Virus record (IMG/VR): IMGVR_UViG_3300037808_002143 | Location: 1-42,455 of that record | DNA: 42,455 bases | Strand: one strand, 5' to 3' | Source of the DNA: a virus | Shown here: positions 8,538 through 17,875 of the stretch, in pieces | How positions within the stretch are numbered: position 1 is the stretch's first letter | Layout of the letters: every line of letters starts with the position of its first letter | Position numbers and translations under genes: made by a program | The notes under the pieces: generated by a model | The model's input: only the letters and a program-made list of their open reading frames with translations | What the model was told of the DNA's origin: nothing | The model's database searches: none

Positions 8538-9308
8538 ATGTTAAAGTTATCAGTATCCTCGATCGGGACGTTCGAAAAGTGTCCAAAAAAATATCATTTC
8601 AACTATATTGAGAAGCCAAATATAGCAAGACAAAAGCATGACTTTACTGAGTTTGGGTCATGTGCTCATCAAATTTTAGAGAATTTTCATAATTATATTC
8701 TTGATAATCCTGAGTCAAGTGAATCAGAATGGCCAAGAATAATGAAGAACAGCTTTATTGATGGAGTTAAAAAGTTTGATATAAATCTTTTAAGCCTAGA
8801 TACATGGGCCCCAGAGGGAAGCATGCCTGGGATAAAATTACTTAGAAAAATAATGCAAGAATATTTAGACAAGCTTAGGGCAGATGGAATGCCAAATGTA
8901 GTCGGGATAGAAACTTCTTATAATTTCAAGATAAAAGATGGAGCTTACATAAGGGGCTATATAGATAGAATAGATAAAATTGATGATGAAACATATCATG
9001 TTGTGGATTATAAAACATCAAAGTCAACTAAGTACCTAACAAATTTTCAGCTACTAGTATACGCCGAAGCAGTAAGGCGTATATTTCCAGACGCGAAAGT
9101 AGTTCATGGATCGTACAATATGTTGAAGCATGGCTGCAAATTAGTAAGCTGGAAGTTTACAGATATGGATTATAAGGATTGTAAAAGGACTTTGGAAAAA
9201 AGAAGTTTTCAGATCGAAGAGGAAAAGGTGTGGGTGAAGAAACCTTCCATGCTTTGCCAGTGGTGTGATTTTAGAAGTATATGTCAAGACTCATGGTCGG
9301 AGGAATAA
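8538..9308 (+). CDS. Cas4/RecB-like PD-(D/E)XK nuclease with Fe-S-type cysteines
   Basis: A 256-residue single-domain nuclease of the Cas4/AddB/RecB-nuclease family. The core motifs are a GYIDRID strand with the first acidic residue and VVDYKTSK (the D-x-K signature), followed by a QLLVYAEA helix with the family's conserved Gln and Tyr. Four cysteines, C15 near the N-terminus and C240, C243 and C249 at the C-terminus (LCQWCDFRSIC), match the 4Fe-4S staple of Cas4 and AddB. Related enzymes are 5'-3' DNA exonucleases. An SD (AGGA) lies 8 nt before ATG. With Mre11/Rad50 upstream and no cas genes in the window, recombination or end resection is more likely than CRISPR adaptation. Confidence 0.88.
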   Translation: MLKLSVSSIGTFEKCPKKYHFNYIEKPNIARQKHDFTEFGSCAHQILENFHNYILDNPESSESEWPRIMKNSFIDGVKKFDINLLSLDTWAPEGSMPGIKLLRKIMQEYLDKLRADGMPNVVGIETSYNFKIKDGAYIRGYIDRIDKIDDETYHVVDYKTSKSTKYLTNFQLLVYAEAVRRIFPDAKVVHGSYNMLKHGCKLVSWKFTDMDYKDCKRTLEKRSFQIEEEKVWVKKPSMLCQWCDFRSICQDSWSEE

Positions 9309-9311
9309 GTA

Positions 9312-10076
9312 TTGAGAAATTATAAGGGTGAAGTGTGCATGTATGATGAGAAGATATACATAAACACAAGGACGGGAGAAGGAGTTGGTCGTGTGATAAA
9401 AAAGATTACACCGCTTATAGATGGCATGGCTGCGAGATCACATATATCTGGGTATTCATTTGATGATATCAGGCAGGAAATATGTCTTCTCGTTGTCGAT
9501 GGTGTTAAGAAATATGATCCTGACAGAGAGGTTAAGCTTAGCACATTTCTTCATTGGCATTTAAAAAATAAGTTTATAACCAAACTTAAAAGCCTTAATA
9601 CGATGGCTAACGATGCGACTTCAACAAAAGATGAGAAGATAGAAGGCTGCCCATGCGGAGGCGATATAGAGAGAGACCTAGTTAAGGATGCGTTTGTATG
9701 CTCTTCTTGCAAAAAGATTCACAAGGCCGTCTATAGGTCATCTAGAAGAGAGCTTATTTTCTCCGAGATGAAGCTGGGTACCAATAGTGATGATGATGGC
9801 GGCGATTATATAAGCTATGTATCTACTGATGACTCCGTCTTTCCTTCTGGATATGGAAATATAGCTAGTCTTGAAACAAAGATATTTTTTGAGAAGCTAG
9901 AGGCAGTTCTCGATGATAAGACGGCAAAGATTCTAAGAAAATTTTGCATAGAAGGAACTACAATGCAGGAGGCAGCAAGGTCTGTTGGAATGACTGGATG
10001 GGCTGCAAGCGTAAGATTAAAGAGGATAAGAAAGAATCCATTAGCTAAAAAGATAATTTCAGCAACACTTGGTTAG
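9312..10076 (+). CDS. Sigma-70-family factor with inserted zinc ribbon
   Basis: A 254-residue protein. Residues about 25-95 resemble sigma region 2: a DDIRQEICLLVVDGVKKYDP helix followed by STFLHWHLKNKFI, the polymerase-binding and -10-recognising part. Residues about 195-245 resemble region 4 (VLDDKTAKILRKF, then an HTH with TMQEAARSVGMTGWAASVRLKRI). Between them C113-x-C115 and C130-x-x-C133 form a compact zinc ribbon, which ordinary sigma factors lack. The likely job is to redirect host RNA polymerase to phage promoters, as T4 gp55 does. The start chosen is TTG 9312 because GGAGG lies 8 nt upstream; an ATG at 9339 is an alternative. Confidence 0.8.
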   Translation: MRNYKGEVCMYDEKIYINTRTGEGVGRVIKKITPLIDGMAARSHISGYSFDDIRQEICLLVVDGVKKYDPDREVKLSTFLHWHLKNKFITKLKSLNTMANDATSTKDEKIEGCPCGGDIERDLVKDAFVCSSCKKIHKAVYRSSRRELIFSEMKLGTNSDDDGGDYISYVSTDDSVFPSGYGNIASLETKIFFEKLEAVLDDKTAKILRKFCIEGTTMQEAARSVGMTGWAASVRLKRIRKNPLAKKIISATLG

Positions 10077-10079
10077 AAG

Positions 10080-11033
10080 ATGAGTTTAAAAGATTTCATA
10101 AAAAATGAAGTAGAAATAGCTAAATTTAAACTATCCCGACTAGATAAGAGTGGTAGGCGCTATAAAGCTAGGCTCGCGGATACTGAGAGAGAGTTTCTTC
10201 GGATAGACTTCGCGGCACTGGGCTGTGACGAGTCTGGGGCGAGGGAGGCTGTAAAGCTTTTCAGAGCGTCTAGGGCATTATTTTATCTAAAACACAAAGA
10301 TCAATTGATTTCCTCAGATAAGTTTTTAGATATAAAGAAGTCAACCTTAAATAGAAAAAGATATTTAGTAAAAAAATCTAATGAATTAAGTTCCGGGTAT
10401 GCTGTGGGTTATAATAACGAAATTAATAATTTATTTTCATATTCAGATATTATAAAGAAAAGACAGATAGCAAGATTTGAATGCGGAACCAAGTCTTTGG
10501 GCAAGTATATAAGCGATAAAATGAATGATATATATAAAGATATTACAGAATTAAATAGTAACAATATATTATATGCAAGATCACTTATTGATGGGATAGC
10601 CCTCAACTTAAGAAAAAAATGGTATTTAAATTACAATTATATTTTATCCAAAGAATCATTCGGAAAAATTAAGCCATTAATAGTTGCAGTAGATAGGCCG
10701 CTGAATGATGGAGACGTTTATGACGATGGCTATAGAATCTTGACTAATATAAAAAAAATAGGCAATGAGCATATGAAAATAGCCTGCTTAGACCTCACTA
10801 GAGATGGCAGGGAGGATATGCTTGGTTACTCTTATGCGAGATTGTCTGGAGATATTGATGGTCATAAGGCTGTTAGAATAAAAAGATTGAATGAAAATAG
10901 CAGTGAGTTGAATCCAGATAGGGTAAGAGTTCTCGTTCCAGGGACGAGATCTGAATCAATATCACTTGACTCTTTGGGACCAATAATTGGCTCGGTATGC
11001 AGCCTAATATCTGAAGAGTATCATTCATTTTAA
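10080..11033 (+). CDS. Unknown protein
   Basis: A 317-residue basic protein, mostly helical in its first 200 residues (Lys/Arg/Leu-rich, few Pro) with a more beta-rich C-terminal third (from KPLIVAVDRPLNDG). Its first helix is strongly charged. No catalytic motif or known family is recognised. It starts 3 bp after the sigma-like gene and is probably co-transcribed with it. It is followed by a 71-bp gap before the giant gene. A nucleic-acid-binding or transcription-related role would fit the charge and the neighbour, but that is a guess. Confidence 0.7.
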   Translation: MSLKDFIKNEVEIAKFKLSRLDKSGRRYKARLADTEREFLRIDFAALGCDESGAREAVKLFRASRALFYLKHKDQLISSDKFLDIKKSTLNRKRYLVKKSNELSSGYAVGYNNEINNLFSYSDIIKKRQIARFECGTKSLGKYISDKMNDIYKDITELNSNNILYARSLIDGIALNLRKKWYLNYNYILSKESFGKIKPLIVAVDRPLNDGDVYDDGYRILTNIKKIGNEHMKIACLDLTRDGREDMLGYSYARLSGDIDGHKAVRIKRLNENSSELNPDRVRVLVPGTRSESISLDSLGPIIGSVCSLISEEYHSF

Positions 11034-11104
11034 TCTATTAATTTATACTATATTTAATAGAAATGTGTTAGTTTTTTCGTATGACACTTAAAGGGTAAGT
11101 ATAC

Positions 11105-14100
11105 ATGGTATTCTTGGGCAAAGAGCGGCAGGTTAAACGATTTTTAAGAGGCAGGGTAGAGCAAGGCGACTTTGCTCTTGTAATTGGAGACTTGAGGCTC
11201 TTGGCGGAAGCCCCCAATGATTCAGAAAATCTCCTTGACATGAAAGATAAGTACTTTAGCCCAGAAGTTCTTTTGGGGCTAATTAGCTATGCAGGTGGAG
11301 TTGATGCTTTGTTCTCCTCTGATATTAATAGCCTAGCAGATTACTTGGAGGGGCTTTATACGGAAGGGAATAATACTCTCGAACCTTCTGGAAGCAAGCT
11401 GCCTCAATATGAAGAAGTCTCCAATGCGTCAATAATTAGCCTGAATACTGCAGAGTCAGCATTTAGGACATGGGCACCATTATTGGTTGATGTCCACGAG
11501 ATTGTCGATGAAGAATATGAAGATGAGTTTTTGACGGTACCATCAGGAAGGTATTCTGAAGATGGGTCAGAGCTATTAAGGGATGACGAGGATCTTGGCG
11601 ATATAGATGATGATCGGGATCTTGTAGAATTTGACGAAGAGAATGATTCAGAAGGTGGTGGTGATACTCTGGCGAATCCTGCTTATGATGTTGAAAAAAT
11701 CCCTATAAATAGTAAGCTTATTTATAATATTTTGGAGCATGAATTTGAGATACCTGAGGATATTATAGATAGTAGTTTGGATGATATCTTTGATGCGCTC
11801 TTGGGGTTACAGGAGGCTATCGTATCTCATTACAATGCACTTAGCAAAGATGTTTCGGCTTATCCATCAGATGAGATTTTAAAAGAGGATGAATTCTTAA
11901 GAAATATATTAAGGAAAGCTTTGGGCGAGGCAACGTCGACTCCTGACTCTGTCCGTAGAGAGCCTGAGGCAACTCGGGATAGTTCAACCAACTTAACGGG
12001 GACTTCCCGGTCGGAAAAATCCGAATCTATTCCAAGTGGAACGACTTTGGAATTCCCTATCAAAAGTGATGATGCTCCTATTAGTGATAACGATAATGCG
12101 CATGGATCGAGCCCCAATAAGTTATGGGCAGCCTCATCAAGTAAGGTAATGATAGATCTAAATATTTCAGAAGAAGAAGAAGCTCTAATAAATGAGAAGA
12201 GCCCAAATCAGCTTGGCGAATTTGATGCCGGTGGTATCACTGGGCTTTCATATGTTGATTTGCAAAGAGATTCTCTAAGGGTGACGAAAGAAAAGTTTGA
12301 TAATAACGAGTTGGCACAATTTTCTTTATCAAAAAAGATTGAGCTAGAGCAGCCTGATGGAGGGTATGACGGTATAAACAAAAGCTTGATTCACCCAATA
12401 TTTAAAAAAACATCTGAATTATTTTCCTGTATTTCAATATTTGAAATTAACAATGACGCAATACCCTCGCTAAGAGATGATGCTGTTGAATTAACTGATT
12501 ACCTTGAGCTAGAGATTAAAGGCTTATTGGAAGGTTTGTTAAAAGGATTATCTGGCAGAATTTCAAACACAGCTCGTGGAGCAAAGGAGTTTGAGATAAG
12601 GGTTGAAAAAGTAAATATCGCTGTTGGGAACGCAATAGAGGCTGCTAAAGTTTGGGACGGCTTTAATGATTTGGAGTCAAGTAGGTTTGATATTAAAATT
12701 CCAGAAAATACAAAATTAGTAAGGAGGATGCAGGAGGGATCAGATATATTTTCTTTGCTAGTAAAAGTTGTAAAAGATGGCTCTCTAATCCACTATACTG
12801 GAGTTAAGGTTGGGAGTATTATAAAGAATAAGGCAATCAGCTTAGGAGGTAATATTGATGATGCAGAGGCTAAATTGGACGAGGCATTTAAGGTCACTCT
12901 AGATGCTCAGATTTGCTCCTTCTTAAGAAAGTCTTTGGACGTACGAAGCCATAGGGAATGGTCCTCTCCATTTATAACTATTCAGGCGGCGGTAGGTATC
13001 TCGTTAGGCCCAATACTGCAAGACGCAACTAAAAAAATAAGCAATCCATTTTCTGGAGCTTATTATATAAGCTGCCCAGTTTGCAGCAAGAACATAAGAT
13101 ATAAAAACTTTAGCAGCAAGGGCGGAGAGAAGAAGAGAGATAAGCATGACTATAAGATTAGAGAGTATTCGCTAGTTAGGGCTGGCCGACAGGAATCTAG
13201 AGGCGGAGTTACTGTTCAGCATCCAGGTGGTATAATATCAGCCCAAGACTTAGGCGATCATATTGGCGTACCAATAGATGGAGAGTTAATAGGATGGCAG
13301 AGAGCAAAGGATCTTATGGCCTTGCCAAATAGCTCTGACCAAGAAAAGGGGAATAGGGCTAGAAATCTAATTCTAAAAAGCTTAGGCGGCAAACCATTGT
13401 TTAGTGCTGATAGGTATATCTCCAGCACTAAATTCGCATGTCCAATGGAGGATTATTTAATTCCAGATGGATCAAGTGCTTCAAGAGATTGCGGGTTTTC
13501 TATAGACGTTGATAGCGTAAGAGGCGCTGAGTCAATCGGGATAGAGGGAGTGAGCTCTAGGTTCCAGTCCAGTTTTGCTAGTTCGAGTGAGTCTGAGGAT
13601 ATTTTTGAGAAAATAAATAAATCTGATATTTTAGAGGATAAGAAAAATATACTAAAAGATTATATTTCGAGAAAGAGATCTGGCGGATGGAACTTCTCAA
13701 ATACTCAATTTGCATGTCCATGCCATATTTCTCCAGAATCTTTTTCAGAAGATGACGTAAGTGACTTTAGAGAGAAGTATAAAAATGCACGATTGTTAAT
13801 CCCTCATATTGGATTCGCAAAATTAAATAATCTTGAATCTAGCAGTATCCTTCAAGATACTTCTAGTAACAATAGCTTAAAGTGGATTTATCAACCGCCT
13901 ACAACTGCAGATGGCCAAAATAAATTTTTTAGTGAGGGTTCTTCTGGATATATTGTATGCGGAGTATCAACATCAATATCATCATTCGTCAGAGATAAGA
14001 ATAGCGAATTATCCATAACATCACTGATAAAGAGAGCTGTAGATGCGGGTGGCCCGAACGCAGCCGAAGATATAATTGAGACGCTATTGAGGCTTGGCAT

Positions 14101-17100
14101 AGACATTGAGGACGTCATAGGGGCAGACTCACTATTTGAAGAGGATCTAGATAAGGCCGGAAGAATAAATGTATTATCTAGAATTATGAAATCAGCAATG
14201 GCCGTAAATATAGGCGGTAATAATCGTGAGCTTGACATTATTAATGATCTTGGGCTGACATGTGGAAACGGCCATACATTTACGATTGGGCAGTCCGTAA
14301 GGGTTGGGCAGACCCACGCAGGAACGTCGGCCAGGGGAGACTTGCTGAGTCAGGATGGAATCTTTGGCAAATCTGGAATAGATAATTTTAAATATATTAG
14401 CGAAAAGTACTTTAGACCAGTTACGTCTACGGAAGAGATGAGTTCGTTAAATAGTATTATTGACACAGGGAGTTCATATCCTGGGTTTGAGCTTAGTGAA
14501 ATTAAATTCTCCAGCCCAACAAATCCTGACGAAATGTTATCATTTTCAAGATCAAATAGGTCAAAATTAAGAAGAAAAGATTTTGTTACAACTACAGTTA
14601 GGGATGGTTCTTCAGTATATAGCTATGATCCATTACAGAGAGAGGATCGTGAATCTATTTCTAGAGAATTTACGGCCTCATATAGTGATGTTGATGCTGG
14701 TGACATTGCTGCGGAAAATTCTTTGCCGACTGAAAATATTTCCGCAGCGTATAGTCTAGACGCCAGAGGAGTTGTAGAGAAGATATTTGAGATGTTGAGC
14801 GGAGCGCTTGATACTGTAATGTCACTTAGCAAAACCTCGCAATCACTAGATATTGAGACGGTACTGCTTAATGATGAGAAAGAGTGCTGCGACGATAATA
14901 TTTCCAAGGAGATAAAGAATATATTTTCATCTCTATTTAGAAGCCTAGGCGCTACAGATGGAAACATAGATCGATTATTTTTAGACATAGATGAAGGGTT
15001 AATAGATCGACTTAAAGGGCAGAAAATATCTTCAATAAGAGGTTACGGAAGATCCGGAATAGAAGCCGCATTAACAAGAATAGTAGTTGAAAATTTGGAG
15101 CTACAATTTATAGAGACTATTGACGCAAAGACGATGAATGAGGCTAGAGATCTAGTCTCAAAATCTGTAGATATGCTGATTCCACGAGGCTATGAATATG
15201 GAGATCTTTTTCCAGATAATCCTGGATCAAGCAAGAAGATAATATTAAGAAGAAGAGCGGAGCATGTTGGTCGACAAATAATGGGTGGGTCTGCCATTTA
15301 TTTTGCAGATGTAATTGTAAACATATTTAGAGATAGATTCAGCAAGAATTTGTCATCAACAATGTTTTCAGGCTTAAATATTGACATCGATTTATCCAGC
15401 AGAGAAAGCATTCTTGAGCTAGACTTTTCTAAAATAGAGAAACTAAGAAGTATAGATTATTTGGAAATTGCTTCTGAAGAATTTGAGAAAAATAATGGTG
15501 ATATAAACAGGCTAAGAGATAGTTATGTTGATTCCAGAGGAGTGATTAGAAGGGAGTTAATTAGATTTCGTGGCCTAGTTACTACTCAGAAATATATGGA
15601 GCTTGGAGCTGGAGTTGCTTCAAAAGGCGTCGAAAAGGCCCTTGAGCTAGAGAGCAATGAAACAGTAGATAATATAAAAAAATATATCTTTGGTAAAGAT
15701 AAAATTATAAACATTTCGCTAAACTCTAGCGAGAAGCATTTTTCAGGCGCTAGACCTGGCGAGTTTGTCGGAGGCTATGCGGCTCCAGTCTTTGTCTCTA
15801 AGAATAGAGCTGCAGAATCAGATATAATTCATGCACTGTCTGATGGAAATAATTTTTATGGAATGTTAACAGAAGATGAGAATAATCACTTTAAGAATAG
15901 TGGTTATTCGAGAGATTACATGCTAGGATTAGTACGGGGCAATATACCATTCGGATGCGAAGAACTTCCGACTAATACATTCTCTCAGCTAATAGGTAGA
16001 CTTGACGGAAGCATGTGGAGGCCATGCCTTGTAAGTAGAGCGATGGATGGAAAGCCTCCCTATAAGCTTAGTAAAAATTATAAATTAAGCATATTAAATC
16101 ATCCCAATACCAAGATGGTAAGTGTTGACGGTGGAGACGTACATTATGAAAATATTGATTTAAACCTAAACACATCGGAAGGATTACAGCTCGGGCAGCA
16201 AGTCTCTTCAACGTCTGATCGGGGTACGAATAAACTCTATCCGCCCAGCCCATATGCCATTACTGGAATTGGGATTCCGTTGCCATTCGACTACTCTGGC
16301 TCTTATGATAGGAAATCTGGAGCATTTCAGATTCCGCATCTATATACTGATCAGGAAGAGTATGGAGACTATAAGGATGGGAAGTATAAGATCCCAATTC
16401 AAGAATGTAAAGCGCCAGTTGATATTGGGCTATCTAGTGGTCCAATAAATGCTGCGGACTTCATGAAGAGGTCCCCAAAGTATGCTATCTCAATCTTTAA
16501 TGAAATAGATGAAATCTATAATGAATCAATAAAAGCCTCGTCAAGCCTAGAGGGAGAAGAGGCAAGGACTATTATAGATAATGCGAAGAGAAGGGTTCGA
16601 CAATTGCACGATAAGTATAGAAATTTACCATTTGAGATTGAATCTGGAAAAAATAGATCCGGCGTAGCTCCAGTGGGCGGAATGAGAAATGTGGGCGGTC
16701 TTTATATATCAATGTGGGATTATGCAACGATGTATAAGATGGCGACTTGGCCGGCATATTCGATAGAGTGGGGCGGGCCAGGCAGATATTCCGACCCAGA
16801 GGGGTTAGGAAAGATAATTGGATTTATATCAAATCTTTATAACGTTCAATCAATAGCAGATGCTTTGGGGAAAAAGACAAAGCAAGAGTATACCATAGAG
16901 GACGTTCTAAGCGGTGCAAGAAAAGGGTTTGACGAAGAAATAAAGTTTGCATCTGGATTGACAAATAATATTTCAAGATTCTATTCCATAAACCCATACG
17001 GAGATGATTCTGACGCGAGCATAATGGTTTACGCGGACTGGGATTATCCTGGCTCGGCCAGTGGAGGTAAGTTTGATCTTAACTCCTCATCATACTCAGA

Positions 17101-17455
17101 CAGACTATCTAAATTGGAGAGAGTGAGGAGCACCGAAGAGTCTGATAGACTTTCTCCCTCCGATATAGCAACTATGAGGGGCTTTTATGGGAAGGCTGGC
17201 GGTCCTGATAGTGGAGTTCAATTTGGACCATATGGAGAGACGAAAGCTTCTGACTCAACCCTTAGTATTTATGCGTTTACCGCTAGATTGCGTGACTTTA
17301 TATCTAGCTTCGCGCTAGGATCTTCGGCGGAGAAAAAGGAATCTGCCATTAATGGTAATTCGAAATTTTTATCGAAAATTTCAGAGAGAAAAGACGGGCT
17401 AAGGCGTATAATATTTATGTCAGAAGTCGAGTCGCTTCTGGATGAAATAAAGTAA
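11105..17455 (+). CDS. Giant 2116-residue protein with cysteine clusters
   Basis: The largest gene of the window, about 15% of its length. ATG follows an AAGGG motif. Residues 1-400 are very acidic and low-complexity in places (runs of Asp/Glu near 130-190; Ser/Thr/Pro-rich near 270-350). Residues 650-1060 contain cysteine clusters: C657-x-x-C660, C779, C796, C871-x-C873 followed by His, C952, and C1053-G-N-G-H. Two of these have nearly the same setting (STKFACPM and NTQFACPCH), suggesting repeated metal-binding units. The C-terminal 900 residues alternate helical and Gly/Tyr/Pro-rich segments. I see no ATPase, polymerase or protease motif, no DFDGD, no long coiled coil as in a tape measure, and no membrane segment. 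A large virion-internal, DNA-binding or structural protein is possible; function is unknown. Confidence 0.85.
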   Translation: MVFLGKERQVKRFLRGRVEQGDFALVIGDLRLLAEAPNDSENLLDMKDKYFSPEVLLGLISYAGGVDALFSSDINSLADYLEGLYTEGNNTLEPSGSKLPQYEEVSNASIISLNTAESAFRTWAPLLVDVHEIVDEEYEDEFLTVPSGRYSEDGSELLRDDEDLGDIDDDRDLVEFDEENDSEGGGDTLANPAYDVEKIPINSKLIYNILEHEFEIPEDIIDSSLDDIFDALLGLQEAIVSHYNALSKDVSAYPSDEILKEDEFLRNILRKALGEATSTPDSVRREPEATRDSSTNLTGTSRSEKSESIPSGTTLEFPIKSDDAPISDNDNAHGSSPNKLWAASSSKVMIDLNISEEEEALINEKSPNQLGEFDAGGITGLSYVDLQRDSLRVTKEKFDNNELAQFSLSKKIELEQPDGGYDGINKSLIHPIFKKTSELFSCISIFEINNDAIPSLRDDAVELTDYLELEIKGLLEGLLKGLSGRISNTARGAKEFEIRVEKVNIAVGNAIEAAKVWDGFNDLESSRFDIKIPENTKLVRRMQEGSDIFSLLVKVVKDGSLIHYTGVKVGSIIKNKAISLGGNIDDAEAKLDEAFKVTLDAQICSFLRKSLDVRSHREWSSPFITIQAAVGISLGPILQDATKKISNPFSGAYYISCPVCSKNIRYKNFSSKGGEKKRDKHDYKIREYSLVRAGRQESRGGVTVQHPGGIISAQDLGDHIGVPIDGELIGWQRAKDLMALPNSSDQEKGNRARNLILKSLGGKPLFSADRYISSTKFACPMEDYLIPDGSSASRDCGFSIDVDSVRGAESIGIEGVSSRFQSSFASSSESEDIFEKINKSDILEDKKNILKDYISRKRSGGWNFSNTQFACPCHISPESFSEDDVSDFREKYKNARLLIPHIGFAKLNNLESSSILQDTSSNNSLKWIYQPPTTADGQNKFFSEGSSGYIVCGVSTSISSFVRDKNSELSITSLIKRAVDAGGPNAAEDIIETLLRLGIDIEDVIGADSLFEEDLDKAGRINVLSRIMKSAMAVNIGGNNRELDIINDLGLTCGNGHTFTIGQSVRVGQTHAGTSARGDLLSQDGIFGKSGIDNFKYISEKYFRPVTSTEEMSSLNSIIDTGSSYPGFELSEIKFSSPTNPDEMLSFSRSNRSKLRRKDFVTTTVRDGSSVYSYDPLQREDRESISREFTASYSDVDAGDIAAENSLPTENISAAYSLDARGVVEKIFEMLSGALDTVMSLSKTSQSLDIETVLLNDEKECCDDNISKEIKNIFSSLFRSLGATDGNIDRLFLDIDEGLIDRLKGQKISSIRGYGRSGIEAALTRIVVENLELQFIETIDAKTMNEARDLVSKSVDMLIPRGYEYGDLFPDNPGSSKKIILRRRAEHVGRQIMGGSAIYFADVIVNIFRDRFSKNLSSTMFSGLNIDIDLSSRESILELDFSKIEKLRSIDYLEIASEEFEKNNGDINRLRDSYVDSRGVIRRELIRFRGLVTTQKYMELGAGVASKGVEKALELESNETVDNIKKYIFGKDKIINISLNSSEKHFSGARPGEFVGGYAAPVFVSKNRAAESDIIHALSDGNNFYGMLTEDENNHFKNSGYSRDYMLGLVRGNIPFGCEELPTNTFSQLIGRLDGSMWRPCLVSRAMDGKPPYKLSKNYKLSILNHPNTKMVSVDGGDVHYENIDLNLNTSEGLQLGQQVSSTSDRGTNKLYPPSPYAITGIGIPLPFDYSGSYDRKSGAFQIPHLYTDQEEYGDYKDGKYKIPIQECKAPVDIGLSSGPINAADFMKRSPKYAISIFNEIDEIYNESIKASSSLEGEEARTIIDNAKRRVRQLHDKYRNLPFEIESGKNRSGVAPVGGMRNVGGLYISMWDYATMYKMATWPAYSIEWGGPGRYSDPEGLGKIIGFISNLYNVQSIADALGKKTKQEYTIEDVLSGARKGFDEEIKFASGLTNNISRFYSINPYGDDSDASIMVYADWDYPGSASGGKFDLNSSSYSDRLSKLERVRSTEESDRLSPSDIATMRGFYGKAGGPDSGVQFGPYGETKASDSTLSIYAFTARLRDFISSFALGSSAEKKESAINGNSKFLSKISERKDGLRRIIFMSEVESLLDEIK

Positions 17456-17485
17456 ATAACAAAAGATAAAAAGGAATATTTCAAT

Positions 17486-17773
17486 ATGAATGAACGAGTT
17501 ACTCCTGCACCTATTAAGATTATGAGTACGAATGAGAATAGCGATCTTACATGCTGGGACATGGAAGATGCAAAAGAGTATGTTAAAGTATATATGACAT
17601 ATGAGATGCAAATCAAAGATCTTCAGGAGTCAAGAAGAGAGTGGTCTAAAGACTTCCTTGACGAAAAGGGGCTTCCAAAGAAAGAACTTTCAACAGCTCT
17701 TTCGGCAGCAAAGAAAGAGCTCGACATGGACGTTGTGAGCGAAATTTTTAACAATATAACCGAGATGGTATAG
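17486..17773 (+). CDS. Small helical protein, DsbA/GapR-like in shape
   Basis: A 95-residue protein. The last 60 residues form a pattern of helices (IKDLQESRREWSKDFLDEKG, then a KKELSTALSAAKKEL helix, then EIFNNITEMV) that recalls the small T4 DsbA double-stranded-DNA-binding transcription helper and GapR-type (DUF2312) proteins. The resemblance is in helix order and charge only and is weak. SD AAGGA lies ahead of the ATG. The gene stands alone between the giant gene and the polymerase gene, with about 100 bp of non-coding DNA after it. Confidence 0.6.
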   Translation: MNERVTPAPIKIMSTNENSDLTCWDMEDAKEYVKVYMTYEMQIKDLQESRREWSKDFLDEKGLPKKELSTALSAAKKELDMDVVSEIFNNITEMV

Positions 17774-17875
17774 TTTAAAATAGTTGAAAAATCCAAAGTA
17801 GTACCTAGTATACTCTGGCGCAAAATGTAAGCGAAAACATTAAATATTCAATCTATTAGATTTGAGAGAGACATA
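17774..17875 (+). promoter_or_regulatory. Non-coding leader of the polymerase gene, possible promoter
   Basis: A 102-bp gap between the small helical gene and dnaE. It holds TTGAAA at 17783 and TATACT 19 bp further on (or TAGTAT at 16 bp), a poor to fair sigma-70-like pair. No terminator hairpin is visible. GAGAG before the ATG at 17876 serves as the Shine-Dalgarno. Confidence 0.3.

Noticed and set aside
8538-9308. CRISPR-Cas adaptation module
   Set aside because: Only a Cas4-like nuclease is present; there is no cas1, cas2 or repeat-spacer array in the window.
11035-11060. Inverted repeat CTATTAA / TTAATAG after the stop at 11033
   Set aside because: A 7-bp AT-only stem with a 12-nt loop and no T-tract is too weak to call a terminator; TATACT inside it has no matching -35.
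11105-17455. Giant protein as a virion RNA polymerase
   Set aside because: No DFDGD-type metal motif or other polymerase signature is visible in any part of the protein.
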